From the NCBI GenBank assembly GCA_000437595.1, contig FR899868.1, positions 1 to 38,509 of the forward strand: a stretch of 38,509 bases of DNA, read 5' to 3'. Shown piece by piece: positions 16,585-24,241 of the stretch. The translations under genes were made by a program, and so were the position numbers. The notes under the pieces were generated by a model that saw only the letters and a list, made by a program, of their open reading frames with translations, made no database searches and was not told where the DNA came from. Position 1 is the stretch's first letter. Each line of letters opens with the position of its first letter. Source of the stretch: Faecalibacterium sp. CAG:74 (GTDB lineage Bacteria > Bacillota > Clostridia > Christensenellales > Aristaeellaceae).

Positions 16585-18462
16585 GGGGTTGTCTCACTAA
16601 AAAGAGGCAACTCCTTTTTGGTACAAAAAAAGCATTCGGACTATGAAAATCCGAATGCCTGCGGTAGAATGTAACTACCATGAAAAGAAACATGCCGCAG
16701 ACAGATTATACAGCAATGACGAATGGATTTCAACTGGTCATGCCGCTGGACTGCGAAGTAAACATTGAGAAGAATGCACCGGTGAGACTGCTCAACGCCG
16801 TCATGGAAAGGATGGATTACAGCAAACTGTATGCGGCGTACTCCCGACTTGGGAGAATCGAGTATTCACCGAAGATTCTGCTGAAAATCATGGTGTATGG
16901 GTATATGCGCAAGCAGATATCCAGCCGTGCGCTTGAAGCATGCTGCCGAGAAAACCTGCACTTCATCTATTTGCTTGAGGGGCAGCGTGCGCCGGATCAC
17001 AACACCATCAACCGATTCAGAAAGAATATTCTAACACAGGAAGCCGGGCAGGATATTCTGTGTCAGCTTGTTGTTTTGCTGCACGAAAGAGGACTGCTCA
17101 GCCTTGAAGCGGCTTTCATAGATGGCACAAAGATTGAAGCAAATGCGAACAAGTACAGCTTTGTCTGGAAGAAAGCAACGGCCCAAAAGACAGAAAAGCT
17201 GCTGAAGAAAATTCATGATGAGCTGCCTGCAAAGCTGAAAGAGGTAGGTATCCGCTTTCATGTTCCGGAAAAGATTGCTGTCCGACAATTGAAGAAGCTT
17301 TGGAAAAGAATCCATGCGCGAATCAAAGCGGATGGAATCGAGCTTGTTTCAGGAAAAGGCAAAAGAAAAACGCGGCTGCAGAGACTGAGCGAATGGGGAG
17401 ATCAATGTCTTGCCAAACTCAAGCAATACACAAATGATATTCACATCTGCGGAAATCGGAATAGCTTCAGCAAAACGGACCATGATGCAACCTTTATGCA
17501 CATGAAAGAGGACTACATGAGAAACGGGCAGCTCAAGCATGGATACAATGTCAATGTGGCAACATGCAGCGATTTTATCATCGGGAGCTACATTTCTTCT
17601 GACAGAAATGACGTGCATACGCTGATTCCGTTTATGGAGCAGCTCCAGAAAAACTACGAAGGAAAGAATATCGGCAGCGTTGTGGTGGATTCCGGTTACG
17701 AAAGCGAAGAGAACTACTGCTGGTTTGAAGCGCATCCCGAAACGGAGCTGTATGTAAAACCAAGCAACCACGAGGCAGCCAAGCACAGAAAATACAGAAC
17801 CGATATCAGCCGCCGCGAGAATATGGCCTACAATGCTCAAACTGACACCTATACCTGTGCCAACGGAAAGCTGCTGCAGAAAACGCAGGAAAAGAAAACG
17901 CATACAGCCTCGGGGCTTGAAATCACCACATCAGTCTATGAATGCAGCGAATGCGACGGATGCCCACTTAAAGAAAAGTGCATCCGTGCATGCGGCAGTA
18001 AGAAGCCCCTGGAAGAACGACACAAAGTCATCTATGTGTCAAAACGCTTTGCCAGACAGCGGCAGGCTATGGAAGCAAAGATCTCCTCTCCCAAGGGATG
18101 TTTGCTTCAGGTGAACCGTTCCATTCAGGCCGAAGGCAACTTTGCATACGTGAAGCAGGATCTTGATTTCCGGCGTTTTCTGCTTCGCGGCAGTACGAAG
18201 GTCGCCGCCGAATGGCTGCTGTTCAGCCTCGCTCTCAACATCCTCCATCTGCACCATAAAATCCAAAACAGACGCTTGGGAAGCGGTCTGAAGATTCCAT
18301 CATCTTTTCCTGCCGGTTTATAACTCATTCCACTTGGAAATTCCTTATGAAAATAATTCCTTGAGTGCCGTTCTTTCTGCACTCTGTTTTCGCTTGCCCA
18401 AAAATGTTGCGGAAAAAGGCGCTGCCTCCCATGGCTTGCCTCAGCCATTTTGAGACAGCGGC
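16585..18462 (+). mobile_element. Complete IS1182-family insertion sequence
   Basis: About 1.88 kb. The left end GGGGTTGTCTCA (16585-16596) and the right end TGAGACAGCGGC (18451-18462) form imperfect inverted repeats whose TGTCTCA core is that of IS1182-family ends. A hairpin, GCATTCGGA / TCCGAATGC (16632-16640, 16650-16658), lies inside the left end and may block read-through transcription into the transposase. The single transposase gene is intact, so the element could be active. No clear target duplication is seen; the flanks are A-rich on the left and T-rich on the right. Confidence 0.85.
16680..18323 (+). CDS. IS1182-family transposase
   Basis: 547-aa DDE transposase, full length for the family. 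The N-terminal DUF772-like domain is evident in SPKILLKIMVYGYMRKQISS and SRALEACCRENLHFIYLLEG. The catalytic residues fit the family pattern: first Asp in AAFIDGTKIEANANKYSF, second Asp in GSVVVDSGYESEENYCWFEA, and the Glu in SIQAEGNFAYVKQDLDFRRF. A Cys-rich insert (CSECDGCPLKEKCIRACGSK) precedes the last motif, as usual in this family. The ribosome site before 16680 is weak, normal for a transposase. Its AT-richer codon use differs from the surrounding sugar genes. No frameshift or stop interrupts it. Confidence 0.93.
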   Translation: MKRNMPQTDYTAMTNGFQLVMPLDCEVNIEKNAPVRLLNAVMERMDYSKLYAAYSRLGRIEYSPKILLKIMVYGYMRKQISSRALEACCRENLHFIYLLEGQRAPDHNTINRFRKNILTQEAGQDILCQLVVLLHERGLLSLEAAFIDGTKIEANANKYSFVWKKATAQKTEKLLKKIHDELPAKLKEVGIRFHVPEKIAVRQLKKLWKRIHARIKADGIELVSGKGKRKTRLQRLSEWGDQCLAKLKQYTNDIHICGNRNSFSKTDHDATFMHMKEDYMRNGQLKHGYNVNVATCSDFIIGSYISSDRNDVHTLIPFMEQLQKNYEGKNIGSVVVDSGYESEENYCWFEAHPETELYVKPSNHEAAKHRKYRTDISRRENMAYNAQTDTYTCANGKLLQKTQEKKTHTASGLEITTSVYECSECDGCPLKEKCIRACGSKKPLEERHKVIYVSKRFARQRQAMEAKISSPKGCLLQVNRSIQAEGNFAYVKQDLDFRRFLLRGSTKVAAEWLLFSLALNILHLHHKIQNRRLGSGLKIPSSFPAGL

Positions 18463-18488
18463 TTTTTTGCTGCACCGACAAATCCAAA

Positions 18489-18574
18489 ATCAGTTCGGGC
18501 AGGATTAAACTTTAGCCATCAGCAGGAAGGAATCAGTTCGGGCAGGATTAAACCTTAGCCATCAGCAGGAAGGA
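18489..18574 (+). repeat. 43-bp tandem duplication
   Basis: Two copies of a 43-bp unit starting ATCAGTTCGGGCAGGATTAA (18489-18531 and 18532-18574) differ by one base (ACTTTAG versus ACCTTAG). The end of the second copy supplies the purine-rich ribosome binding site of the gene at 18588. The remaining 26 bases back to the IS end hold nothing recognisable. Confidence 0.85.
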
Positions 18575-18587
18575 AGGGGGACTTCAA

Positions 18588-18821
18588 ATGAATTGTGCTG
18601 AGATTGCCCATTATCTGAAGGTGATTGGAGACGGAAAGGAGGCTGTTGGTTTGGTGAAACTTTACCGTACCGGCCAGTTAGTCGGTGCAGGCAAGGTGGG
18701 CATTGCGATCCTTGGTGCCGCTGGTATCTATGGGCTTGGGTGCTGGGGATACAAGAAGCTGGTGACTTATATGGAGGAGCATAATCATCTCCCCATTGAA
18801 GCTGCCGGTAGTGTTCAGTGA
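18588..18821 (+). CDS. Small hypothetical membrane protein
   Basis: 77 aa with no recognised family. A soluble start (MNCAEIAHYLKVIGDGKEAV) precedes one Gly/Ala-rich hydrophobic helix (VGIAILGAAGIYGLGCWGY), then a charged tail. The ATG at 18588 follows AGGAAGGGGGA. It is the first of four closely spaced small genes between the IS1182 element and the tRNA-Arg fragment, each with its own clear ribosome site. This is typical of cargo of integrative elements or phages. Confidence 0.65.
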   Translation: MNCAEIAHYLKVIGDGKEAVGLVKLYRTGQLVGAGKVGIAILGAAGIYGLGCWGYKKLVTYMEEHNHLPIEAAGSVQ

Positions 18822-18839
18822 ACGGACGGAGGTGGTCAA

Positions 18840-19082
18840 ATGCCCAGGCATCGTCAAATGCCCGGTCAATCCTACAAGATTCTTTCGCAGGATGAACACT
18901 GTGCCAGGGTGGAATACAGATGGTTGTGCCCGTACTGCGAAAGGCAGGTCAGTACACAATCTGCTGTCTATCCTGCAGATTATGAACGACTGGAGACCGG
19001 GGGCTTCTATGATACGTTGGAATGCCCATCGTGTGGGAAAACCGCCGATGTGAGGTATTGGAAAACGACACGAATTGATTGA
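18840..19082 (+). CDS. Small zinc-ribbon-like protein
   Basis: 80 aa. Two CxxC pairs, CPYC (30-33) and CPSC (62-65), about 28 residues apart, form a likely zinc ribbon, and the protein is otherwise polar. GGAGGTGG lies 7 nt before the ATG at 18840. The stop overlaps the ribosome-site region of the next gene, so the two are probably translated together. Function is unknown; small zinc ribbons of this type occur in phage and integrative-element cargo. Confidence 0.65.
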   Translation: MPRHRQMPGQSYKILSQDEHCARVEYRWLCPYCERQVSTQSAVYPADYERLETGGFYDTLECPSCGKTADVRYWKTTRID

Positions 19083-19095
19083 GGAGGAGAACGTC

Positions 19096-19848
19096 ATGAA
19101 GAAGATACTTGCTGTCCTGATTGCGTTGATGCTGACTGCGCTTTGCTGCTTTGCTGCTGTGGCAGAAGGAACGATTGACTTTTCAGGTTACACACTGGAA
19201 GAACTGCTGACCATCAGAGATGACCTGACTGATGAGATTGCCTCCCGCCCTGGCGGGGAAAAGATGGTGCTGGGCACCGGCCAATACAAGATTGGTGAGG
19301 ATCTGGCCGCCGGTGTCTACACTTTCAAATTTGTGCAGAACGGGGACAAAGACGTCACCAGATCGGACTATTACGTGTATGAAAATGAATCCATGTATAA
19401 ATACGACATTGATCGTCTCTGGCTCGGTGACATGCCCCGTGTAGAAGGTTCCTTGAAGGGAGACGGCGAAACCAGAATCAGCCTGTATCCAGGTGAGTAC
19501 CTGAGCCTTCGATATAATGGCGCAGAAGTTGCGCGGGTTGGCAACGTCTCAGAACGCGGCAATGGCTATGTTCCGCCCGAAGGAACCACTATCCCCAAAG
19601 GCAATTACACAATCGGTGAAGAAATTCCCGCTGGTACCTACAAAATCTTCTTTAGCGGCACAGCAACATCCCGTGTGCGAGTCTTCCAGGATGCCAAGGA
19701 AGCGAGCAACACATTTAATAAGGGGAAAGAAACGATCCTTGACTTCACGAATACTGAAGGCACCGTTACTCTTGTGGAAGGTAATATTCTTCGGGTCGAG
19801 TATAATCCCATCATCATGAAAAAGGGTGGAGGCTTCAACTTCGATTGA
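19096..19848 (+). CDS. Secreted protein with two related beta-rich repeats, unknown function
   Basis: 250 aa. The signal peptide MKKILAVLIALMLTALCCFA ends after AVA. A short helical segment (LEELLTIRDDLTDEIASR) is followed by two copies of one domain: residues ~61-147, opening GQYKIGEDLAAGVYTFKF, and ~167-236, opening GNYTIGEEIPAGTYKIFF. Each ends with an L-x-L-R/V-E-Y-like strand. I do not know its ligand. The ATG at 19096 has GAGGAGGAG at 7-9 nt; the frame is open from 19075, but that would overlap the previous gene without a site of its own. It is the only exported product in the cassette. Confidence 0.72.
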   Translation: MKKILAVLIALMLTALCCFAAVAEGTIDFSGYTLEELLTIRDDLTDEIASRPGGEKMVLGTGQYKIGEDLAAGVYTFKFVQNGDKDVTRSDYYVYENESMYKYDIDRLWLGDMPRVEGSLKGDGETRISLYPGEYLSLRYNGAEVARVGNVSERGNGYVPPEGTTIPKGNYTIGEEIPAGTYKIFFSGTATSRVRVFQDAKEASNTFNKGKETILDFTNTEGTVTLVEGNILRVEYNPIIMKKGGGFNFD

Positions 19849-19936
19849 TTACGATGTATGGCGATGTGCTGTGGTTCAAACAATATGAGTGACGTGAACT
19901 TTGATCATACCAATAGGACTTAGGAGGAATACTCAA

Positions 19937-20074
19937 ATGACCAGAGAAGAACTCAAGGGACAGATGGATGAATTAATGCAGCAGTATGCCAATGAAGAGA
20001 TTGACGGGCCTACTTACGCAGAAAGGATGATGGCGCTAACTACATCTGCTCAAACCGAGATTGATGAGGACTAA
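19937..20074 (+). CDS. Very small acidic protein
   Basis: 45 aa (MTREELKGQMDELMQQYANE, ending TEIDED), predicted to be mainly helical, acidic at the end, with no recognised family. It has a very good ribosome site: AGGAGGAAT at 19922-19930 ahead of the ATG at 19937. The 88-base gap before it holds no other convincing gene. Its position right before a strong terminator marks it as the last gene of the cassette. Confidence 0.6.
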   Translation: MTREELKGQMDELMQQYANEEIDGPTYAERMMALTTSAQTEIDED

Positions 20075-20137
20075 GACGGATCTATCACACAGTTGCATGA
20101 TACACACTGTCACGTATTAATCTATAAGCCTTCAAAT

Positions 20138-20176
20138 ACCGTGCTCTTCCTACTAGGGAGCACGGTTTATTTTTTC
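20138..20176 (+). terminator. Terminator of the small-gene cassette
   Basis: ACCGTGCTC / GAGCACGGT (20138-20146, 20158-20166), an 11-nt loop, then TTATTTTTT. A classic intrinsic terminator. Confidence 0.85.
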
Positions 20177-20373
20177 CATAAGATAATAACACAAGACTCA
20201 TTTCGCATGTACAATCTGGTATTTTCGGGCGTTTTCTGGCGAAACCTTTCAAGCTCAAAAATGGCACTGAAAATCCGTAATAATTGTTATCTTCAAAAAT
20301 GCATTCAGTGCAAGGGTTTCATAGTATGAGTTTACTAATGATAAACAATTTGTCATTAAATACTGCACAAACA

Positions 20374-20445
20374 TGCTAACAAAAGCGGACGTCGTGGGAA
20401 AATGGCCTACCGCCAAAATTAGAAGCTGCTAACACTCTGCTAACA
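20374..20445 (+). repeat. Three TGCTAACA direct repeats, possible integrase arm sites
   Basis: TGCTAACA occurs at 20374-20381, 20427-20434 and 20438-20445, about 120-190 bases before the tRNA-Arg fragment. An inverted repeat (AATGATAAACAATTTGTCATT) lies just left, at 20337-20357. Short direct repeats beside an attachment core are what tyrosine integrases bind with their arm-binding domain. That function is inferred. Confidence 0.5.
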
Positions 20446-20565
20446 CGAACAGGGTAAAACAGGCGGTTTTTGGAGGAAATGCGAACATCCGAAAATGGTG
20501 GAAAACGTTGAAATTTGGGAATATGTAGGCACTCGGAGGCACTCGAAAGCGAACGCTTTTTCGCT

Positions 20566-20607
20566 CTCCTAAGCAGTAGGTCGTGGGTTCGACTCCCACT
20601 GGACTCA
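20566..20607 (+). other. 3' half of tRNA-Arg(CCT): probable att site of an integrative element
   Basis: Starting exactly at the anticodon loop (CTCCTAA, anticodon CCT at 20568-20570) the sequence continues as a normal tRNA: anticodon-stem strand GCAGT, variable loop AGGTC, T arm GTGGG-TTCGACT-CCCAC, acceptor strand TGGACTC, discriminator A. The bases upstream do not provide the 5' half: there is no matching GAGTCCA acceptor strand and the preceding TCGCT does not pair with GCAGT. A 3' tRNA fragment beginning at the anticodon loop is the usual att core left by a tyrosine-integrase element. Confidence 0.78.
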
Positions 20608-20631
20608 ATCCCCAAACAAGCAATTCTTTCT

Positions 20632-20700
20632 GGCTGATGTTCTCGCGTGCGTCTTGCCAAACGCGCGAGGAGCATCGGCTGGAAAGATTTTTTTTGCCCG
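20632..20700 (+). other. Long hairpin beyond the att core
   Basis: GCTGATGTTCTCGCG pairs with CGCGAGGAGCATCGGC (with G-U pairs and one bulge). After TGGAAAGA comes a run of eight T. It could be a weak terminator. From here to 20800 I see no gene. Confidence 0.4.
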
Positions 20701-20799
20701 GAAATTTGCTTTTTGCGCCGCTGCTGGCGCTGTTGGCAGCTTCCCAACATTTCGCCTTTTTTGCCAACACCGCTGTTCTGGCAAACGGGCGATTTGCCT

Positions 20800-20962
20800 A
20801 ATACTATTTCCAGATTCAACTGCGCCATCTGCTTGCGCCTTTTCCCTTCTGGCGTCCGCTCATTCCACTTAGCGTAGCGCTGCTACGCTGCGTTTCATTC
20901 ACGTTAGCCAGAATGAAAAATTCGCGGCGCATCTTGGCGCATTCTTATCTGGAAATAGTATA
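20800..20962. repeat. MITE family 2, full copy
   Basis: TACTATTTCCAGAT (20802-20815) is exactly inverted as ATCTGGAAATAGTA (20947-20960), enclosing ~130 bases with no gene but with an inner palindrome (GCGTAGCGCTGCTACGC). Flanking TA on both sides may be the target duplication. Its ends recur at 23861-23886. Confidence 0.7.
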
Positions 20963-20974
20963 ATTTCTGCATCA

Positions 20975-21015
20975 CACGAAAAATCCCCCTGCGCATACGC
21001 TGATGCGGGGGAGGT
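20975..21015 (-). terminator. Hairpin with U-run on the minus strand
   Basis: Read on the minus strand, CCCCCGCATC...GCGCAGGGGG is followed by ATTTTT. No minus-strand gene ends here now, so it may be left over from a lost gene. Confidence 0.35.
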
Positions 21016-21170
21016 GAAGCGGCGTGAGCAGCATGTTTTTTTGACATTATCTGTATAACTTTGTGGATTTTCAATAGATAAAATGCCATGGCAGCAAACA
21101 TTGATTTATCGAAAGCGGAGCATGCTTATTTATATCTGTCGCCGTTGTAATGAAAAGCGGAGGTTGCACA

Positions 21171-21206
21171 TGAATCCCTCGGTATATTCAAAATACATGC
21201 AATAAA
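21171..21206 (+). CDS. Possible 11-codon leader peptide
   Basis: ATG at 21171 follows CGGAGG at 6 nt and reads MNPSVYSKYMQ then TAA. It lies before the promoter assigned to the secreted GH3, so it would need its own promoter. Chance is a fair alternative. Confidence 0.2.
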
Positions 21207-21228
21207 CGGTGCAAAAAAGCACATATTT

Positions 21229-21258
21229 TCAATTTGGTAGCGAAAAACGACAGTTTGG
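21229..21258 (+). promoter_or_regulatory. Pair of LytTR-type binding boxes
   Basis: TCAATTTGG (21229-21237) and ACAGTTTGG (21250-21258) are direct repeats 21 bp apart. The published LytTR consensus is [TA][AC][CA]GTTN[AG][TG] in two direct copies with a 12-13 bp spacer. The second box fits 9 of 9, the first 8 of 9, and the spacer is 12. They lie just above a -10 TATAAT at 21291 and within 9 kb of two LytTR regulator genes. Confidence 0.65.
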
Positions 21259-21267
21259 TCGAAGAAC

Positions 21268-21296
21268 AATCCATTGCTTCTTTCTGTGGTTATAAT
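21268..21296 (+). promoter_or_regulatory. Activator-dependent-looking promoter of the secreted GH3
   Basis: TATAAT at 21291-21296 has no recognisable -35 at 17 nt (AATCCA at 21268). A good -10 with a poor -35, right after the LytTR-type boxes, suggests activation by a bound regulator. Confidence 0.5.
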
Positions 21297-21432
21297 AAAA
21301 TCAGATATCGGGGGATTTCCAATTGCCGCTATAGGAGGTGCACCCTGGCGGAGGATTGAGAGCTCGAAGTTCCCCGAGAATAATCTGGTTGTTTGTTCAC
21401 ACACTGGAAAGAAAACAATGGAGGTATCATTG

Positions 21433-23856
21433 ATGAAGATCAACACGAAGCGGGTAGTCAGCGTGATCATCACAGCCGTGATGATGGTTGTGATGTTGCC
21501 CAGCTTTGCCATGGGCGAAAGCGGCAAGAAGTATACCGAAACACTGCAGCCGGAAGGCTGGACACTGGTTGAAAATGAAGGCGGCGCAACCCTGAGTTAC
21601 ACCAAGGGCGGCGGCGTGGATCTGATTGAAGTGGATGGTTACGCCTTCAAGGATTTGGATCGTGACGGCGAACTGGACGTGTTTGAAGACTGGCGCGTGG
21701 ACTACAAAGAACGCTCCCGCGACCTGGTCACGAACGGCGGCCTGAGTTTGGAATTCCAGTTGGGCTTGAAAATGAACCCCTTTAGCGTCGGCACTCCTGC
21801 CAAAACCCTAGCGGATACCACCAAGACTGCGCTGGATCTGGGTTATCGCCACATCCGTTTCAGCTCCGTAGGCGCTGAATTGATTACCACCTGGAACAAC
21901 GAGATTCAGAAGCACATCGAAGCAAATACCGACGTGGTTGCTATCCCTGCCACCTTCATTGCCGACCCGCTGGAAGGCAGCGGCGTGACCGACTGGCCCG
22001 GCAACCTGGCGCTGGCCGCCACCTTCGATCCGGAATTGGCCCATGAATATGGCCGTACCTTGTCCAAGGAATGGCATTCCATGAACCTGACCATGAACGT
22101 CGGCCCCCAGGTTGACCTGGCGACTGAACCCCGCTGGTCCCGCAACGACATGACCTTTGGCGAGGATCCTCAGCTTTCTATCGACATGACCCGCGCCATG
22201 ATCAACGCCTGGCAGTCCACCTACGACGATGACGGCAACGACCTGGGCTGGGGCAAGGACTCCGTCAATATCCAGGTGAAGCACATCATGAGCGAGGGCG
22301 CCGGCGAGGGCGGCCGTGAAGCCCATACGCTGGACGGAGCTTACGCCGTGTATCCCGGCGGCCAGTTCTATACCAGCATCTTGCCTTACTTCGCGGCGCA
22401 GGATCTGCCCGGCAAGACTGGCATGGTGTCCTCCGCAATGACCAGTTTCTCCATCGGCGTGGATGAAAACGGCGACTCCGTCCTGGGCGAGCGCGTTTCA
22501 ACCAGCTACAACGCCGAAAAGATCAACGGCCTGTGGCGCGCTGCCAACGGCTGGGACGGCTACATCCTGACGGACTTCAACACCCACGTTGATAAGTGCT
22601 TCGGCATGGAAGAATACACCGTTCCGCAGCGCCTTTGGCTGGAACTGGAAGCCGGCATCGACGCCTGGGGCAATATGGGCGGTAAGTATGAAGAAGATAT
22701 TGCCGTTGCTATGGAAGCCTACAACTATGGCGTGGAACGCCTGGGAAAGGAAGCTGCCGACCAGATCATTTTCGACAGTACCCGCCACATTCTGGACACC
22801 CTCTTCAACGTGGGCGTCGTGGATAACCCCTACGTTTCCGAAGCGGTTGCCGCTTCCGTGCCCAATAACGAAGAACATACCGCCATGGCTCGCGAAGCGC
22901 TGCTCAAGTCCATCGTGATGCTCAAGAATACTGATAACAGCGTGATCAAGCCTGCGGGCGATGAAAAGTTGACCGTTTATATTCCCTACAAGTACTCTCC
23001 CGCAACCACGAGCCGCCGCGGCACCACCCCCGCTTCCTTCGCTCCTTCAATGGATATTGCCGTGGCCTCTCAGTACTTCAACGTGATCACTGACACAGTT
23101 GGAACGCCCAGCGGTGAAGGAAACACCTATCTGCCCGGGGACGTAATCCGCGCTTCCGCCGAGGACATCGCGAAGGCCGATCTGGTAATCGTACGCGTCG
23201 CCAGTCCCAAGAGCAACGCTCCCACCACCGGCTATGACGAAAACATGAAGGTACCCGCTGACTACGAGTACATTCCCCGTTCCCTGCAGTATCGTCCTTA
23301 CACCGCCGATAACATGTACGTCCGCTTCGAGTCCATCGGCGGCCAGATCACGCTGGAAGCCTTCGAGGGCGTCTACGGCACCGAGTACGATTATGTAAAG
23401 GAAAACCGCTCTTACTTCGGCAAGACCGGCACCGTCAGCAACGAGGCGGACCTGGACTTCGTACTGGAAATCGACGAGCTCACCGGCGATGTTCCCCTGG
23501 TGCTGGTGATGAACCTCAACAGTTCCATGGTGTGGTCCGAAATCGAGCCCTCCGCGGACGCAATCCTGGTATCCTTCGGCGGCGGCCGCACCCACTCCGC
23601 CCGCGACGAGATCCTCTTTGAAATCATCGCCGGCAGCTATGAGCCCTCCGCCCTGCTGCCCATGCAGCAGCCCCTCGATATGGAAACCGTGGAAGCCCAG
23701 TACGAGGACGTGCCCCGGGATATGGACTGCTATGTGGACGCCGACGGCAACACCTACGATTTCACCTTCGGCCTCAACTGGAGCGGTGTGATCGACGACG
23801 AGCGCGTGGCCAAGTACAACGTGCCTCCCATCGTCGGCACCAATCCTCTGGAATAA
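21433..23856 (+). CDS. Secreted GH3-family glycosidase
   Basis: 807 aa, exported: signal peptide MKINTKRVVSVIITAVMMVV ending near FAMG. GH3 enzymes remove beta-glucosyl, xylosyl or related residues from glycan ends. A calcium-loop-like DLDRDGELDVFED (74-86) precedes the TIM-barrel domain, as in one large GH3 subgroup. The substrate-binding Lys-His is in QVKHIMSEGAGEGGREAH (283-284) and the nucleophile Asp is D381 in DGYILTDFNTH. The C-terminal alpha/beta domain follows (MLKNTDNSVIKP, later YIPRSLQYRPYTA); no fibronectin-III domain is seen. The order is the normal N-then-C, unlike the two other GH3 genes here. The start at 21433 has GGAGGT 7 nt upstream; the frame is open from 21274 but lacks a site there. 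Specificity cannot be read from the sequence. Confidence 0.9.
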   Translation: MKINTKRVVSVIITAVMMVVMLPSFAMGESGKKYTETLQPEGWTLVENEGGATLSYTKGGGVDLIEVDGYAFKDLDRDGELDVFEDWRVDYKERSRDLVTNGGLSLEFQLGLKMNPFSVGTPAKTLADTTKTALDLGYRHIRFSSVGAELITTWNNEIQKHIEANTDVVAIPATFIADPLEGSGVTDWPGNLALAATFDPELAHEYGRTLSKEWHSMNLTMNVGPQVDLATEPRWSRNDMTFGEDPQLSIDMTRAMINAWQSTYDDDGNDLGWGKDSVNIQVKHIMSEGAGEGGREAHTLDGAYAVYPGGQFYTSILPYFAAQDLPGKTGMVSSAMTSFSIGVDENGDSVLGERVSTSYNAEKINGLWRAANGWDGYILTDFNTHVDKCFGMEEYTVPQRLWLELEAGIDAWGNMGGKYEEDIAVAMEAYNYGVERLGKEAADQIIFDSTRHILDTLFNVGVVDNPYVSEAVAASVPNNEEHTAMAREALLKSIVMLKNTDNSVIKPAGDEKLTVYIPYKYSPATTSRRGTTPASFAPSMDIAVASQYFNVITDTVGTPSGEGNTYLPGDVIRASAEDIAKADLVIVRVASPKSNAPTTGYDENMKVPADYEYIPRSLQYRPYTADNMYVRFESIGGQITLEAFEGVYGTEYDYVKENRSYFGKTGTVSNEADLDFVLEIDELTGDVPLVLVMNLNSSMVWSEIEPSADAILVSFGGGRTHSARDEILFEIIAGSYEPSALLPMQQPLDMETVEAQYEDVPRDMDCYVDADGNTYDFTFGLNWSGVIDDERVAKYNVPPIVGTNPLE

Positions 23857-23860
23857 TACG

Positions 23861-23886
23861 ATTTCCAACTGGAAATAGTATAAATC
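23861..23886. repeat. Terminal-repeat-only remnant of MITE family 2
   Basis: ATACGATTTCCA is joined directly to ACTGGAAATAGTAT, i.e. both ends of the element at 20800-20962 with the middle lost. It also forms a palindrome 5 bases after the GH3 stop and may act as a 3' hairpin. It could alternatively be an unrelated hairpin. Confidence 0.5.
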
Positions 23887-23933
23887 AGCTACATCAATTG
23901 GTTCCCTGCAAGGAAAATTCCGCTTGGCAGGGC

Positions 23934-23957
23934 GTGCCGGGCTGATTGACCCGGCAC
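23934..23957 (+). other. Hairpin between the two GH3 genes
   Basis: GTGCCGGG / CCCGGCAC around CTGATTGA, extended outwards by GGCAGGGC and CCCGCC-type pairing, with no U-run. The rest of the 24.0-24.2 kb stretch shows no gene and no clear promoter, so I cannot tell whether the next gene is read from the first GH3 promoter. Confidence 0.45.
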
Positions 23958-24241
23958 CCCGCCAAATTTGACGGCGGCAGGCCGTTCGTCTGAACGCCGT
24001 CGTCAACCTGCGGAAAACGCTCCGAAAGCGCATGGACGCTCGGCGGGAAGCGAAGGAATCGATAGATCGTTTTTGAATCCTCCTTTCTCTCAAACCTGAT
24101 CAAATTCCTTTCTTCTCCGCTGTGCTTCATGACAGCGGCGGCGTCTGGTGCTGCAAGCCATTCCTGCATTCGCAAATTGGCTTTCTCCCCGGCGCCGTTT
24201 TCTTTCTGAACGACTGATCCATCAAGATAAGGAGCATGCGT

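Noticed and set aside
20520..20607. Complete tRNA-Arg gene
   Set aside because: Only the part from the anticodon loop to the 3' end is tRNA-like; no 5' acceptor strand, D arm or matching anticodon-stem strand precedes it.
23894..23922. Weak LytTR-like pair upstream of the first permuted GH3
   Set aside because: TCAATTGGT fits 8/9, but the second site 20 bp later fits only 7/9 and no promoter follows.
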